DNA of 64,000 bases from Thalassotalea atypica (GTDB lineage: Bacteria; Pseudomonadota; Gammaproteobacteria; Enterobacterales; Alteromonadaceae), in contig NZ_AP027364.1 of assembly GCF_030295975.1 (NCBI RefSeq), positions 868,001-932,000 of the forward strand, written 5' to 3'. Each line of letters opens with the position of its first letter. Position 1 is the first letter of the stretch. Below are positions 10,655 through 18,523 of the stretch, piece by piece. The position numbers and the translations under genes are program-made. The notes beneath the pieces are model-generated. The model ran no database searches and was not told the DNA's origin. It was given only the letters and a program-made list of their open reading frames with translations.

Positions 10655-11507
10655 ACCAATATTTATTTCAGAAGTATCAAGTAATCACAGTCAGAATATT
10701 GAACGTTCGAAGGACTTTATTAGAAAGTCTGCAGAAATAGGTTGTGATGCTGTTAAGTTTCAATTGTTTAAGATTGATCAATTATTTGCTCCAGAAATCT
10801 TATCAAAAAGCGAAGAGCACAGAAGGCGGAAGCAGTGGGAGTTACCGCTAGATTTTCTGCCAGAATTAAGTCAATGCAGTAAAGAAAATGACATTCAATT
10901 TAGCTGTACCCCCTTTTATTTAAAAGCGGTAGAGGAACTTGAGCCTTTTGTGGATTTCTTCAAGATAGCTTCTTACGAATTGTTATGGGATGATTTAATC
11001 ATTGAATGTGCGAAAGCAAACAAACCATTAATACTTTCAACAGGTATGGCGGATTTAAACGAAATAGCACATGCTGTTAGCACGTTTAAAGCGCACTCTT
11101 CTCAAAAATTGACGTTGCTGCATACTATATCTGCCTATCCTACACCAGTCGAACAAGCAAATTTGAAAGCAATTGAGACGCTAAGAGAGCAGTTTGGTTG
11201 TGATGTTGGTTTATCCGATCATTCTGTATCACCAGCTGTTATTTTAAGAGCTGTTCATCGCTGGCAAGCCAGCGCCGTTGAGTTTCATTTAGACTTAGAT
11301 GAACAGGGTGAAGAATATCAAAATGGCCACTGCTGGTTACCGGACAAAATACAGCAAACTATCGCATTGGCACAGGCGGGTTTTCTTTGTGACGGCACAG
11401 GTATCAAAGAACCCGTTGAAAGCGAATTACCAGACCGAGAATGGCGAGCAGATCCTAGTGATGGCCTCCGACCTTTTATATCAATAAGAAAATCATTTAA
11501 TGGTTAA
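10647..11507 (+). CDS. Short NeuB/PseI-like nonulosonate synthase lacking the SAF domain
   Basis: NeuB-type enzymes condense phosphoenolpyruvate with a six-carbon amino sugar to make a nine-carbon nonulosonic acid. The TIM-barrel signatures are visible: DAVKFQLF, FFKIASYE, LILSTGMA and GLSDHSVSP. The protein has 286 residues, about 60 fewer than PseI/NeuB, and stops at ADPSDGLRPFISIRKSF. The C-terminal SAF (antifreeze-like) domain that normally closes the partner active site is therefore absent. No frameshift is evident, since the next gene starts at the stop. A shorter lineage of this family appears to exist, so it is probably functional. Confidence 0.85.
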   Translation: MAKPIFISEVSSNHSQNIERSKDFIRKSAEIGCDAVKFQLFKIDQLFAPEILSKSEEHRRRKQWELPLDFLPELSQCSKENDIQFSCTPFYLKAVEELEPFVDFFKIASYELLWDDLIIECAKANKPLILSTGMADLNEIAHAVSTFKAHSSQKLTLLHTISAYPTPVEQANLKAIETLREQFGCDVGLSDHSVSPAVILRAVHRWQASAVEFHLDLDEQGEEYQNGHCWLPDKIQQTIALAQAGFLCDGTGIKEPVESELPDREWRADPSDGLRPFISIRKSFNG

Positions 11508-12459
11508 AATACCAATGGTAGTGTTTCGCTGTGATGCCTCGAAAAGTGTCGGATTAGGACATATAACTCGGTGCATCGCGCTGGCGAAAACACTTAGAAA
11601 TAGAGGCATGGCCGTTCATTTTGTGATTAACTCTGATGAACTTTCAAAGCGGCCACTTAACGATGCTGAGATTTCTTTTACTGAATTTAGCAAGGCAGAG
11701 GATGATTACCTAGCGTGGTTCACCCACTTTATTCGGCAGCACAAGATTGATGTATTCATAGGTGACATTAGAGATGACTTGCCACCAGCTCTTATTCGTT
11801 TGCTTAAGTCAAAAGAAATACTTACCGTGGCGATTGATGAACCAAGTGACTATCGAAAAGAATGTGATCTGTTGTTTTATCCGCCCACGCCTGCTGTACA
11901 ACGTTTAGACTGGACTGATAGCGAAGCCATTGTTTATCAGGGGTGGAACTATGTACTCTTAAGAGATGAGTTCTATCAACAGGAGTGCAAAAGTAGTAAA
12001 GACCAATGGTTAGTGATGTTGGGTGGAACGGATGTGCATAGGCAAACATTACCGGTACTCAACCACCTTATTTCGCTAGGACAAAGCTCAGACATTAATG
12101 TTGTTGTGCAAGCAGATCACCCAGATATTGAAAAAATTAACTCGATTAGTAAAACTCACTCAAGGGTACATGTGAAGCACCTTATTGATGACATGGCGAG
12201 TTTCTTGACGGGGATATCTTTTGCAGTGATTAATTTTGGCGTTTCGGCGTATGAGCTTGCTGTGATGCAAGTAGCGTCATATCATTTTTGCTGGCAAGAC
12301 GATCATGTGACTTCTCACCGATTGTTTGCTGAAATGGGGTTTGCCAAACGAGTTACTGTAGAGTCAATTGAAAAGGTTAAACCGTTCACATCACCTTCCA
12401 TTCAGATAACAAAAGCAACCAATAATATTGCTGATATTATTGCCTCAAAATTGATGTAA
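11500..12459 (+). CDS. pseG: PseG/SpsG-like UDP-sugar hydrolase
   Basis: PseG removes UDP from the diacetamido-altrose nucleotide before condensation with PEP. This 319-residue GT-B-type protein opens with FRCDASKSVGLGHITRC; H21 in GLGH matches the catalytic histidine known in Campylobacter PseG. A second conserved segment is FAVINFGVSAYELAVMQ near residue 245. It overlaps the NeuB-like gene by 8 bases and ends the first block of the glycan cluster; a 110-base gap with its own promoter signals follows. Assignment to the exact PseG reaction is likely but depends on the substrate. Confidence 0.82.
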   Translation: MVKIPMVVFRCDASKSVGLGHITRCIALAKTLRNRGMAVHFVINSDELSKRPLNDAEISFTEFSKAEDDYLAWFTHFIRQHKIDVFIGDIRDDLPPALIRLLKSKEILTVAIDEPSDYRKECDLLFYPPTPAVQRLDWTDSEAIVYQGWNYVLLRDEFYQQECKSSKDQWLVMLGGTDVHRQTLPVLNHLISLGQSSDINVVVQADHPDIEKINSISKTHSRVHVKHLIDDMASFLTGISFAVINFGVSAYELAVMQVASYHFCWQDDHVTSHRLFAEMGFAKRVTVESIEKVKPFTSPSIQITKATNNIADIIASKLM

Positions 12460-12490
12460 TGACTCGAAAACAGTAGATTTTTAACGGTAT

Positions 12491-12506
12491 TGGTGTAGTT
12501 TTTGCA
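12491..12506 (+). promoter_or_regulatory. Sigma-54 promoter candidate inside the glycan cluster
   Basis: TGGTGTAGTTTTTGCA has exact GG-N10-GC spacing and a perfect TTGCA -12 element, but a weak -24 (8 of 11 overall). It lies in the only sizeable gap of the cluster and would start transcription near 12518, 52 bases before the methyltransferase gene. Confidence 0.45.
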
Positions 12507-12530
12507 AAACAAAAAACAAATTAGATTCTT

Positions 12531-12544
12531 GTCAAAGTTTCGAC
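12531..12544. promoter_or_regulatory. FleQ/FlrA-type dyad downstream of the 12.5-kb promoter
   Basis: GTCAAAGTTTCGAC matches the GTCAA-N4-TTGAC half-sites at 9 of 10 positions. It lies about 13-26 bases after the predicted transcription start. Downstream activator sites are established for FleQ in Pseudomonas. Binding here is inference. Confidence 0.4.
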
Positions 12545-12569
12545 AGTAATAATAAAGTAGAGGGCGCTT

Positions 12570-13487
12570 ATGGCAAAAGACAATCACCAGAGTATTCATC
12601 AAGGTGATATCGTAGATCATAGGAATGGATTTGATGTTATCGCTTGTGAACATTGTGGATTCAATCATGTAATGCCTCTTCCTACATTAGAAGATCTCGA
12701 TAAAGTTTACCGCCACGAATATTATTCGACTGAGAAACCTCTGTTTCTCGAACAAAGTGAAGAAGATTCAGCATGGTGGCAACAAGTTTATGATGACAGG
12801 TTTGATACCTTTGAGTCGTCTTTATCTGAAGATAAACGCACTATCCTTGATGTAGGCTCAGGGCCCGGCCGATTTTTGAAAACAGGACTAGACAGAGGTT
12901 GGACCGTTAAGGGCATAGAGCCCTCTGTGCAGGCATGTGAATATGCAAGATCTATTGGTGTTAATGTTTTACAAGATTTTTTTAATCCAGAATCAGCCAA
13001 AACATTAGGAAAGTATGACGTTATTCATGCTAGCCAAGTCCTTGAACATGTCCCTAACCCAATTCAGATGATAGAAATAATGTCCTCTTTACTCAATGCT
13101 GATGGCGTTATATGTATTGTGGTTCCCAATGACTTCAGTCCATTTCAACTGGCATTGCAAGATGTAGAAAATTATGAACCATGGTGGATTGCACCGCCAC
13201 ATCACTTGAATTATTTTAATTTTAAATCATTGACCTCATTACTAGAACGTCAAGGATTTGAAGTTTTTTTAAAGGACACAACATTCCCTATCGATATGTT
13301 CTTATTGATGGGCGAGAATTATATTGGCAATGACCAACTGGGTAGGCAGTGCCACAAAAAGCGAATTCGTTTTGAAACACAGCTGGCTAAAGCAGGCCAG
13401 AATCAATTGCGACGTTCTTGGTATCAAGGAATGGCAGAGCAGGGCATTGGAAGAGAAGTTTGCCTATTTGCGAAGAAAGTAAAATAG
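12570..13487 (+). CDS. Class I SAM-dependent methyltransferase
   Basis: The 305-residue protein has a short N-terminal segment with a CEHCG motif (about residues 30-34), which could be half of a metal site. A Rossmann methyltransferase domain follows: motif I ILDVGSGPGRFL (about residues 92-103), IEPS, YDVIHASQVLEHV and the VVPND segment. Such two-part methyltransferases often act on NDP- or CMP-linked sugars, so O- or N-methylation of the flagellin sugar is a sensible inference. It follows a 110-base gap with a promoter candidate and is followed by a second methyltransferase fusion after 17 bases. Confidence 0.82.
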   Translation: MAKDNHQSIHQGDIVDHRNGFDVIACEHCGFNHVMPLPTLEDLDKVYRHEYYSTEKPLFLEQSEEDSAWWQQVYDDRFDTFESSLSEDKRTILDVGSGPGRFLKTGLDRGWTVKGIEPSVQACEYARSIGVNVLQDFFNPESAKTLGKYDVIHASQVLEHVPNPIQMIEIMSSLLNADGVICIVVPNDFSPFQLALQDVENYEPWWIAPPHHLNYFNFKSLTSLLERQGFEVFLKDTTFPIDMFLLMGENYIGNDQLGRQCHKKRIRFETQLAKAGQNQLRRSWYQGMAEQGIGREVCLFAKKVK

Positions 13488-13504
13488 GCTGTTAGGAGCA
13501 TTAA

Positions 13505-14710
13505 ATGACAAATTACAAAGTATTAGTACAAGCAAGTTCAAGATCATGGGCAGGTGGTGTTGACATCTGTATGGGAGAAGTTGAAGGTGAAATCGCAGTG
13601 ATGCGCACCTTAAAAAGAGTATTATCAAACTTTGATAGTTGCGACGTTGTGCTTGTTGCTCCTGAATTTGATCGCGGTGGAGAGTTAGATACTATCGTGA
13701 GCCAACTGAACGACAGCAGACTGTCTCTTTATTACGGACATGATGCCAGTCCATTAAACCGCATGGTTGATGCCACAAGTGACATGTCTACCAATGAATA
13801 TATTATTCGTGTAGACGGTATTCATTTTTGTTTTGATCCAGACGCAAGTAAAAAAATGCTAGCGATGGCTCAAGAGACTATGGCTGATTGTGTTAAATTA
13901 CCAGATGATTTTCCCGTTCATTTTACGTCGGAAGTCTTCAATGTTGGCGCTTTACGAACGTTAGAAAGCAAACTTGTTGATGACGTTGATGCCAAATTTA
14001 AAGTACATCCTAAGTGTTATTTCGTTATGCACCCAGAGCAGTATAAGTGCGAGTTTTTAACTGAACTGCCAACATATTCTGATGAATATCTGGCGCAGTG
14101 TCGCAAACAAGCACATTTCATCTACGAGATTCCACGTCAAGAAGTTAACAGTAAGCGTATTGCTTCAGGTGATCGTTTAGGTTTTCATTATGAGTTAGCG
14201 TTGCAACATTTAAATCCAAGCATGAAGTCACTCGATATTGCTTGTGCCGATGGTTACGGCGTTCGAATTATGGCTAAACATTTAAGAGAAGCTCATGGCG
14301 CTGACCTTGATCCTGAGAGTGTAGATTTTGCGAAGAAAAACTGCCCACAATCCAACACGTCATACTTTGTAGAAGACATTACTAAAATGTCGTTTGAAGA
14401 TAATACCTATGATGCCGTTACCAGTTTTGAAACGCTTGAACATGTACCGGATCATGCCTGTTTAGCCGAAGTAAAACGTATATTAAAACCGGGCGGTATT
14501 TTTGTGTTAAGTACCCCTCAAAATTCGATTGGTCACATTCCGGTGAACTCGTGTCACTTAATTGAATACTCGTTAAAAGGGCTGCTTGATCTTGTTAATC
14601 AGTATTTCTTTGTCGTCAAAGTTGTGGGCATTAAAGCCGGTATTATTTACGATGAAAACGACCCGTATGGTACAAACACCGTATTAATTTGTACGAAACC
14701 TCGAAACTAA
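13505..14710 (+). CDS. SpsF-like (degenerate) domain fused to a SAM methyltransferase
   Basis: The C-terminal part (about residues 225-401) is a clear class I methyltransferase: SLDIACADGYGVRIMA (about 242-257), the acidic GADLDPES motif, YDAVTSFETLEHVPDH and an ILKPGGIFVLSTP strand. The N-terminal 205 residues parallel the SpsF-type cytidylyltransferase of the same cluster: VLVQASSRS (compare IIQARMTS), IIRVDGIHFCFDP (compare IVRLTSDCPLID), VHFTSEVFNVGAL (compare FPRGLDTEVFSFDLL). The nucleotide loop RLPGK is missing, so cytidylyl transfer may be lost and the domain may only bind the CMP-sugar. It lies 17 bases after the first methyltransferase gene. The overall role is probably methylation of the activated flagellin sugar. 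Confidence 0.75.
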   Translation: MTNYKVLVQASSRSWAGGVDICMGEVEGEIAVMRTLKRVLSNFDSCDVVLVAPEFDRGGELDTIVSQLNDSRLSLYYGHDASPLNRMVDATSDMSTNEYIIRVDGIHFCFDPDASKKMLAMAQETMADCVKLPDDFPVHFTSEVFNVGALRTLESKLVDDVDAKFKVHPKCYFVMHPEQYKCEFLTELPTYSDEYLAQCRKQAHFIYEIPRQEVNSKRIASGDRLGFHYELALQHLNPSMKSLDIACADGYGVRIMAKHLREAHGADLDPESVDFAKKNCPQSNTSYFVEDITKMSFEDNTYDAVTSFETLEHVPDHACLAEVKRILKPGGIFVLSTPQNSIGHIPVNSCHLIEYSLKGLLDLVNQYFFVVKVVGIKAGIIYDENDPYGTNTVLICTKPRN

Positions 14711-14740
14711 GACAGCAAAATTTTAAGGTAAAGCAACCTA

Positions 14741-16513
14741 ATGAACACGTTAAGTCAGTCAGCTCAGATAGCTGATCATATTGCTATTAAATCAATGTCA
14801 CCCGCAATGTTAACTGAGCAGGCATACATAATACGTGAATTCTTGTTAGAGAATATCGCGAAAACGGGTGGCCATATTGGCGCGAACCTGTCTGTTATTG
14901 AGCTAACCATCGCAATTCATCACTTATTTGACTCTCCAAATGACAAGGTGATCTTTGATACAGGACATCAAGGGTATACGCATAAATTATTGACCGGACG
15001 TGAAGACGCATTTAAGTCATTGAATACGTATCGAGGCATGAGCCGGTTTATCGCACGAGATGAAAGTGAACACGATGCTATCGATGCCTCTCATGCGGGC
15101 ACTTCATTATCGCTTGCAAGCGGTTATGCTCAAGCACTTAAAGACTCAGGTTCGCAACAAAGTGTTGTTGCAGTCATAGGTGACGGCTCTTTGGTTGAAG
15201 GGATGGCATTTGAAGGGCTCAATTATTGTGCAGAGCAGCAAAACGATAACCTAGTGATTATCATTAATGACAATGAAATGGCGATTGCAAAATCTATTGG
15301 TGGTATGAGAAATCTGACGGCTGGAGACGGTTGGCAATCACAATGTGAATCGTTCTTCACTGCGATGGGTTTTGAATACATGCCAGTGACAGATGGTCAT
15401 AACCTTGAGCAATTAACCTCAACGTTGAAAAAAGCAAAAGGTGCAAACAAGACCGCTGTAGTACACGTTAAAACTGAAAAAGGTAAAGGTTTGGCGTGTG
15501 CAAAAAATCATCCATACAAAATGCACTTCTCAATGCCATTTGACGTAGAAACAGGGGCAGGGGCCTCAGCTACTGTTGTTGGCAGAACATATGCCGTTGT
15601 CGCGGCTGAAGAGCTTGAAGCAATCATGGACAGAGACGAAAGTGTCTATGCTATAACGCCCGCAACGCCTTATGCGTCTTCATTAGATGCTTGTTTGAAT
15701 AAGTATCCCGAGCGTGCTCTGGATGTTGGTATGGCCGAACAACATGCCGTTGGCATGGCGTGTGGTTTAGCACTTGGGGGTAAAAAGCCTGTCGTGTGTA
15801 TGCAGACAACTTTTATGCAACGAGCTTACGATCAAATCATTCATGACGCGTGTTACATGCAATTACCTGTAACCGTATTCGGTGTTCGTGCTGGCTTTGC
15901 AGGTTATGATGGCGCAACCCATCATGGCATATACGACATACCATACTTACGATCGTTTCCACACCTTCAAATCCAATATCCTGCCAATTCAGCACAATTA
16001 AGTAAGATGATTCAGCAACGTTTAGCTAATCCACAAGGGCCTATGGCAATTTTATATCCATATGAGCCAATTCCTGAATGTGAAGGTGTAATTGGTGAGA
16101 TGGAACCATGCGGTTTATCGTTAGCTAAAGCGGGAACGGATGGCTATATCATTTGCTTAGGGAACAAATTACTCGATGCATATCGTATAGTAGAGTTACT
16201 TGCTAAAGACGGAAAAGAATTTGGAATTATCTGTATTCAATCGATTAAGCCCTTCCCAAGTGAACGTTTAGTTGAATTAACTGAAGCAGTCGAGCACATC
16301 GTCACACTAGAAGAAAGTGTACTAAACGGTGGCCTAGGTTCGATTGTATTGGAAGCTTACAGCGATTTAAATACGAGTAAAAATGTCTTTAGAAGCGGGG
16401 TAAATGACATGTTTGTACATCCTGGAAGCAAAGAGGAATGTTCAAATGAATGCGGAATGTTGCCAGAGCAAGTTGTAGAACAAATTAAGACTAAGTGGAC
16501 AAAATTCTTTTAA
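14741..16513 (+). CDS. DXS-like / transketolase-family thiamine diphosphate enzyme
   Basis: The 590-residue protein contains both the pyrophosphate and pyrimidine domains of a thiamine diphosphate enzyme in one chain. It resembles 1-deoxy-D-xylulose-5-phosphate synthase: TGGHIGANLSVIELT (about 42-56), FDTGHQGYTHKLLTGR (about 72-87), the ThDP motif VIGDGS...IINDN (about 145-178), and VGMAEQHAVGMACG with the catalytic Glu near 333. Its place among sugar-modifying genes makes a house-keeping isoprenoid role unlikely. A role in forming an acyloin or branched unit for the flagellin glycan is inference. It overlaps the next gene by one base (TAATG). Confidence 0.78.
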   Translation: MNTLSQSAQIADHIAIKSMSPAMLTEQAYIIREFLLENIAKTGGHIGANLSVIELTIAIHHLFDSPNDKVIFDTGHQGYTHKLLTGREDAFKSLNTYRGMSRFIARDESEHDAIDASHAGTSLSLASGYAQALKDSGSQQSVVAVIGDGSLVEGMAFEGLNYCAEQQNDNLVIIINDNEMAIAKSIGGMRNLTAGDGWQSQCESFFTAMGFEYMPVTDGHNLEQLTSTLKKAKGANKTAVVHVKTEKGKGLACAKNHPYKMHFSMPFDVETGAGASATVVGRTYAVVAAEELEAIMDRDESVYAITPATPYASSLDACLNKYPERALDVGMAEQHAVGMACGLALGGKKPVVCMQTTFMQRAYDQIIHDACYMQLPVTVFGVRAGFAGYDGATHHGIYDIPYLRSFPHLQIQYPANSAQLSKMIQQRLANPQGPMAILYPYEPIPECEGVIGEMEPCGLSLAKAGTDGYIICLGNKLLDAYRIVELLAKDGKEFGIICIQSIKPFPSERLVELTEAVEHIVTLEESVLNGGLGSIVLEAYSDLNTSKNVFRSGVNDMFVHPGSKEECSNECGMLPEQVVEQIKTKWTKFF

Positions 16514-17280
16514 TGATGACTCATAAACGATTAGAAAATAAAGTAGCAATAGTCACTGGTTCTTCACGTGGTATCGGTGCTGGTATCGCTCAAGCATTTG
16601 CGGATGAAGGAGCACGCGTTGTCATTAACTATGTTAATAATGTTGACGCAGCGCAGGCTGTTGTTGAAAGGATTAATGATGCTCATGGTAAAGACACGGC
16701 TTTAGCTATTAAAGCTGATGTTTCTGTGCGCACAGAAATACAAAAGCTTTATCAAGAGACAGAATCTTTTTTTGGACAAATAGATATTCTTGTCAACAAT
16801 GCGGGGATAAATCAGCGCGGTTGGTTTGATGAAGTCACGGACGATGACTGGGATAAAATAATGTCTGTTAACTTAAAAGGACCGTTTATTTGTAGCCAAG
16901 AAGTTTTTCCTTTCATGAAGAAGCAAAATTCAGGACGTATCATCAATATATCTTCCGTTGCTGGGCAGTATCATGGTCCTAAAACAGTGCATTATGCGGT
17001 TTCTAAGGCTGGCTTGAATAGCTTAACTAAAGTTATTGCTCGTTATGGCGCGGAGTTTAATATCCATGTCAATGCTATCGCTCCAGGATTAATTCGGACA
17101 GATCAAACTGCCGATGAAGTAGATAGCCCAGCAGGTCAAAAGGTTCTAGACATGACTTTACTGAAAAAAGAAGGTCAAGTAAAAGACGTTGCTAGTATGG
17201 CTATTGCTTTAGCATCTGATGAACAGCAATACATGACAGGGCAGGTAATAGCATTAAGTGGAGGTGCTATCCTTGGGTAA
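16513..17280 (+). CDS. Short-chain dehydrogenase/reductase (FabG-like)
   Basis: This is a classical SDR of 255 residues with start at 16513 (TAATG overlap with the thiamine enzyme; a second ATG follows directly). Cofactor motif TGSSRGIGAGIA is at about 15-26, NNAG at about 95-98, catalytic Ser in NISSVAG near 147-148, and YAVSK at 161-165. It would reduce or oxidise an NAD(P)-dependent carbonyl. Being between a thiamine enzyme and an ATP-grasp ligase, it probably processes the product of the former, but the substrate is unknown. Its 3' end holds the ribosome site of the next gene. Confidence 0.85.
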   Translation: MMTHKRLENKVAIVTGSSRGIGAGIAQAFADEGARVVINYVNNVDAAQAVVERINDAHGKDTALAIKADVSVRTEIQKLYQETESFFGQIDILVNNAGINQRGWFDEVTDDDWDKIMSVNLKGPFICSQEVFPFMKKQNSGRIINISSVAGQYHGPKTVHYAVSKAGLNSLTKVIARYGAEFNIHVNAIAPGLIRTDQTADEVDSPAGQKVLDMTLLKKEGQVKDVASMAIALASDEQQYMTGQVIALSGGAILG

Positions 17281-18523
17281 CACAACTAAAACGCTTCTTT
17301 TATTAGGAGCGGGCACAGATCAATGCTTCGCCATAAAAACGGCGAAAGCGATGGGCCACTATGTTGTTGTCGTTGATGGCAATCCTAATGCTGCTGGTTT
17401 TGAGATTGCAGATGAGTATGCGGTGGTTAGTACGCGAGATCTAATTGCTCTTAAAACTTTTGTCGATGAATTTCAGGCAAAAGGCAAAAGTATCGATGGC
17501 GTGTCAGTGATGGGCAGCGATATTTCACAGTTTGTTGCAAAACTAGCCCAATATATTGGTGCACCACATATCCCAGTTCTCTCTGCCGAAATTGCCACTG
17601 ATAAGTATTTAATGAAAAAATGCTTTTTAGAAAAAGATGTTCCGATTCCATGGTTTCAAATGCTTAACGATTATGAAGATCTGAAAAGTGTAATTAAGAA
17701 CAGAGGCTTGCCGTTAATCATTAAACCAACGGACAGATCAGGCGCGCGAGGTGTATTTTTGTTAACAGAGTCATCCGATATAGAAGCACTCTATGAACAT
17801 GCTAAGGCTGAATCGTTTAGCAATACTGTCATGGTGGAATCTTACTTAGCAGGTCCTCAAATTAGCACTGAAAGTATTATGTATGAGGGAAAGGCATATA
17901 CCCCAGGTTTTGTTGATCGCAACTACGATCGAATGCCCGATTACTTACCCTTTATTATTGAAGACGGTGGTTGGGAACCAAGCCGAGTAACTCAAGAGCA
18001 AAGGCTCGAAGTGGAATTATTAGTGGAACAAGCGGCTTTAGCACTTGGTGTTACTGATGGTGTTGTTAAGGGTGATATTGTATTAACTGAGTCAGGTCCT
18101 AAAGTCATTGAAATGGCAACAAGATTAAGCGGAGGTGATTTTTCTGAAAGCTTGGTTCCGCTAGGAACAGGAGTTAACTATGTTGAGTCAGCCATTAATA
18201 TTGCCTTAGGTATAAAGCCTGATCTAAATAGCTTACGCCCTAAGTTTCAACAAGCAGTGGCAAATCGCTATTTCTTCCCTCCGGCAGGTAAGCTCGTTTC
18301 AATCAAAGGTTTAGACAAGGTTCGTGCTAAGCCATTTGTCGAAAAATTAGAGATTTGGTATCAAGTTGGTGATTTCCTGCCAACAATTCGAAGTCACGCA
18401 GACAGATTTGGTGTTTTTACGGTAACAGCTAGTAATTTAATAGAACTTGAAGAGCGAGTAACTTGGGTTCATGACACAGTGGAAATAAACGTAGATACAA
18501 GTGTGTTGAGAAATGGAGAGTAA
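17273..18523 (+). CDS. ATP-grasp ligase
   Basis: The protein resembles the carbamoyl phosphate synthase large-chain/PurK type ATP-grasp fold. An N-terminal pre-ATP-grasp motif LLLLGAGTDQ is followed by the ATP-binding segment LPLIIKPTDRSGARGVF (about residues 140-156) and the metal-binding end with VIEMATRLSGG near residue 285. Such enzymes join a carboxylate to an amine or thiol by way of an acyl phosphate. I chose TTG 17273 as the start (416 residues) because GGAGG at 17260-17264 is 8 bases upstream; an alternative GTG at 17258 lacks a ribosome site. It overlaps the SDR by 8 bases and the GH57-like gene by 11. Attachment of an acyl or aminoacyl group to the flagellin sugar is a plausible role. 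Confidence 0.78.
   Translation: MGNTTKTLLLLGAGTDQCFAIKTAKAMGHYVVVVDGNPNAAGFEIADEYAVVSTRDLIALKTFVDEFQAKGKSIDGVSVMGSDISQFVAKLAQYIGAPHIPVLSAEIATDKYLMKKCFLEKDVPIPWFQMLNDYEDLKSVIKNRGLPLIIKPTDRSGARGVFLLTESSDIEALYEHAKAESFSNTVMVESYLAGPQISTESIMYEGKAYTPGFVDRNYDRMPDYLPFIIEDGGWEPSRVTQEQRLEVELLVEQAALALGVTDGVVKGDIVLTESGPKVIEMATRLSGGDFSESLVPLGTGVNYVESAINIALGIKPDLNSLRPKFQQAVANRYFFPPAGKLVSIKGLDKVRAKPFVEKLEIWYQVGDFLPTIRSHADRFGVFTVTASNLIELEERVTWVHDTVEINVDTSVLRNGE

Noticed and set aside
11299-11487. Short plus-strand frame within the NeuB-like gene
   Set aside because: It overlaps the conserved C-terminal end of the synthase in another frame with no ribosome site, and does not encode a missing SAF domain.
10647-11507. 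Frameshift that removed the SAF domain from the NeuB-like gene
   Set aside because: The next gene begins within the last codons of this one and has its own complete N-terminus, so there is no room for a lost SAF domain; the short form looks genuine.
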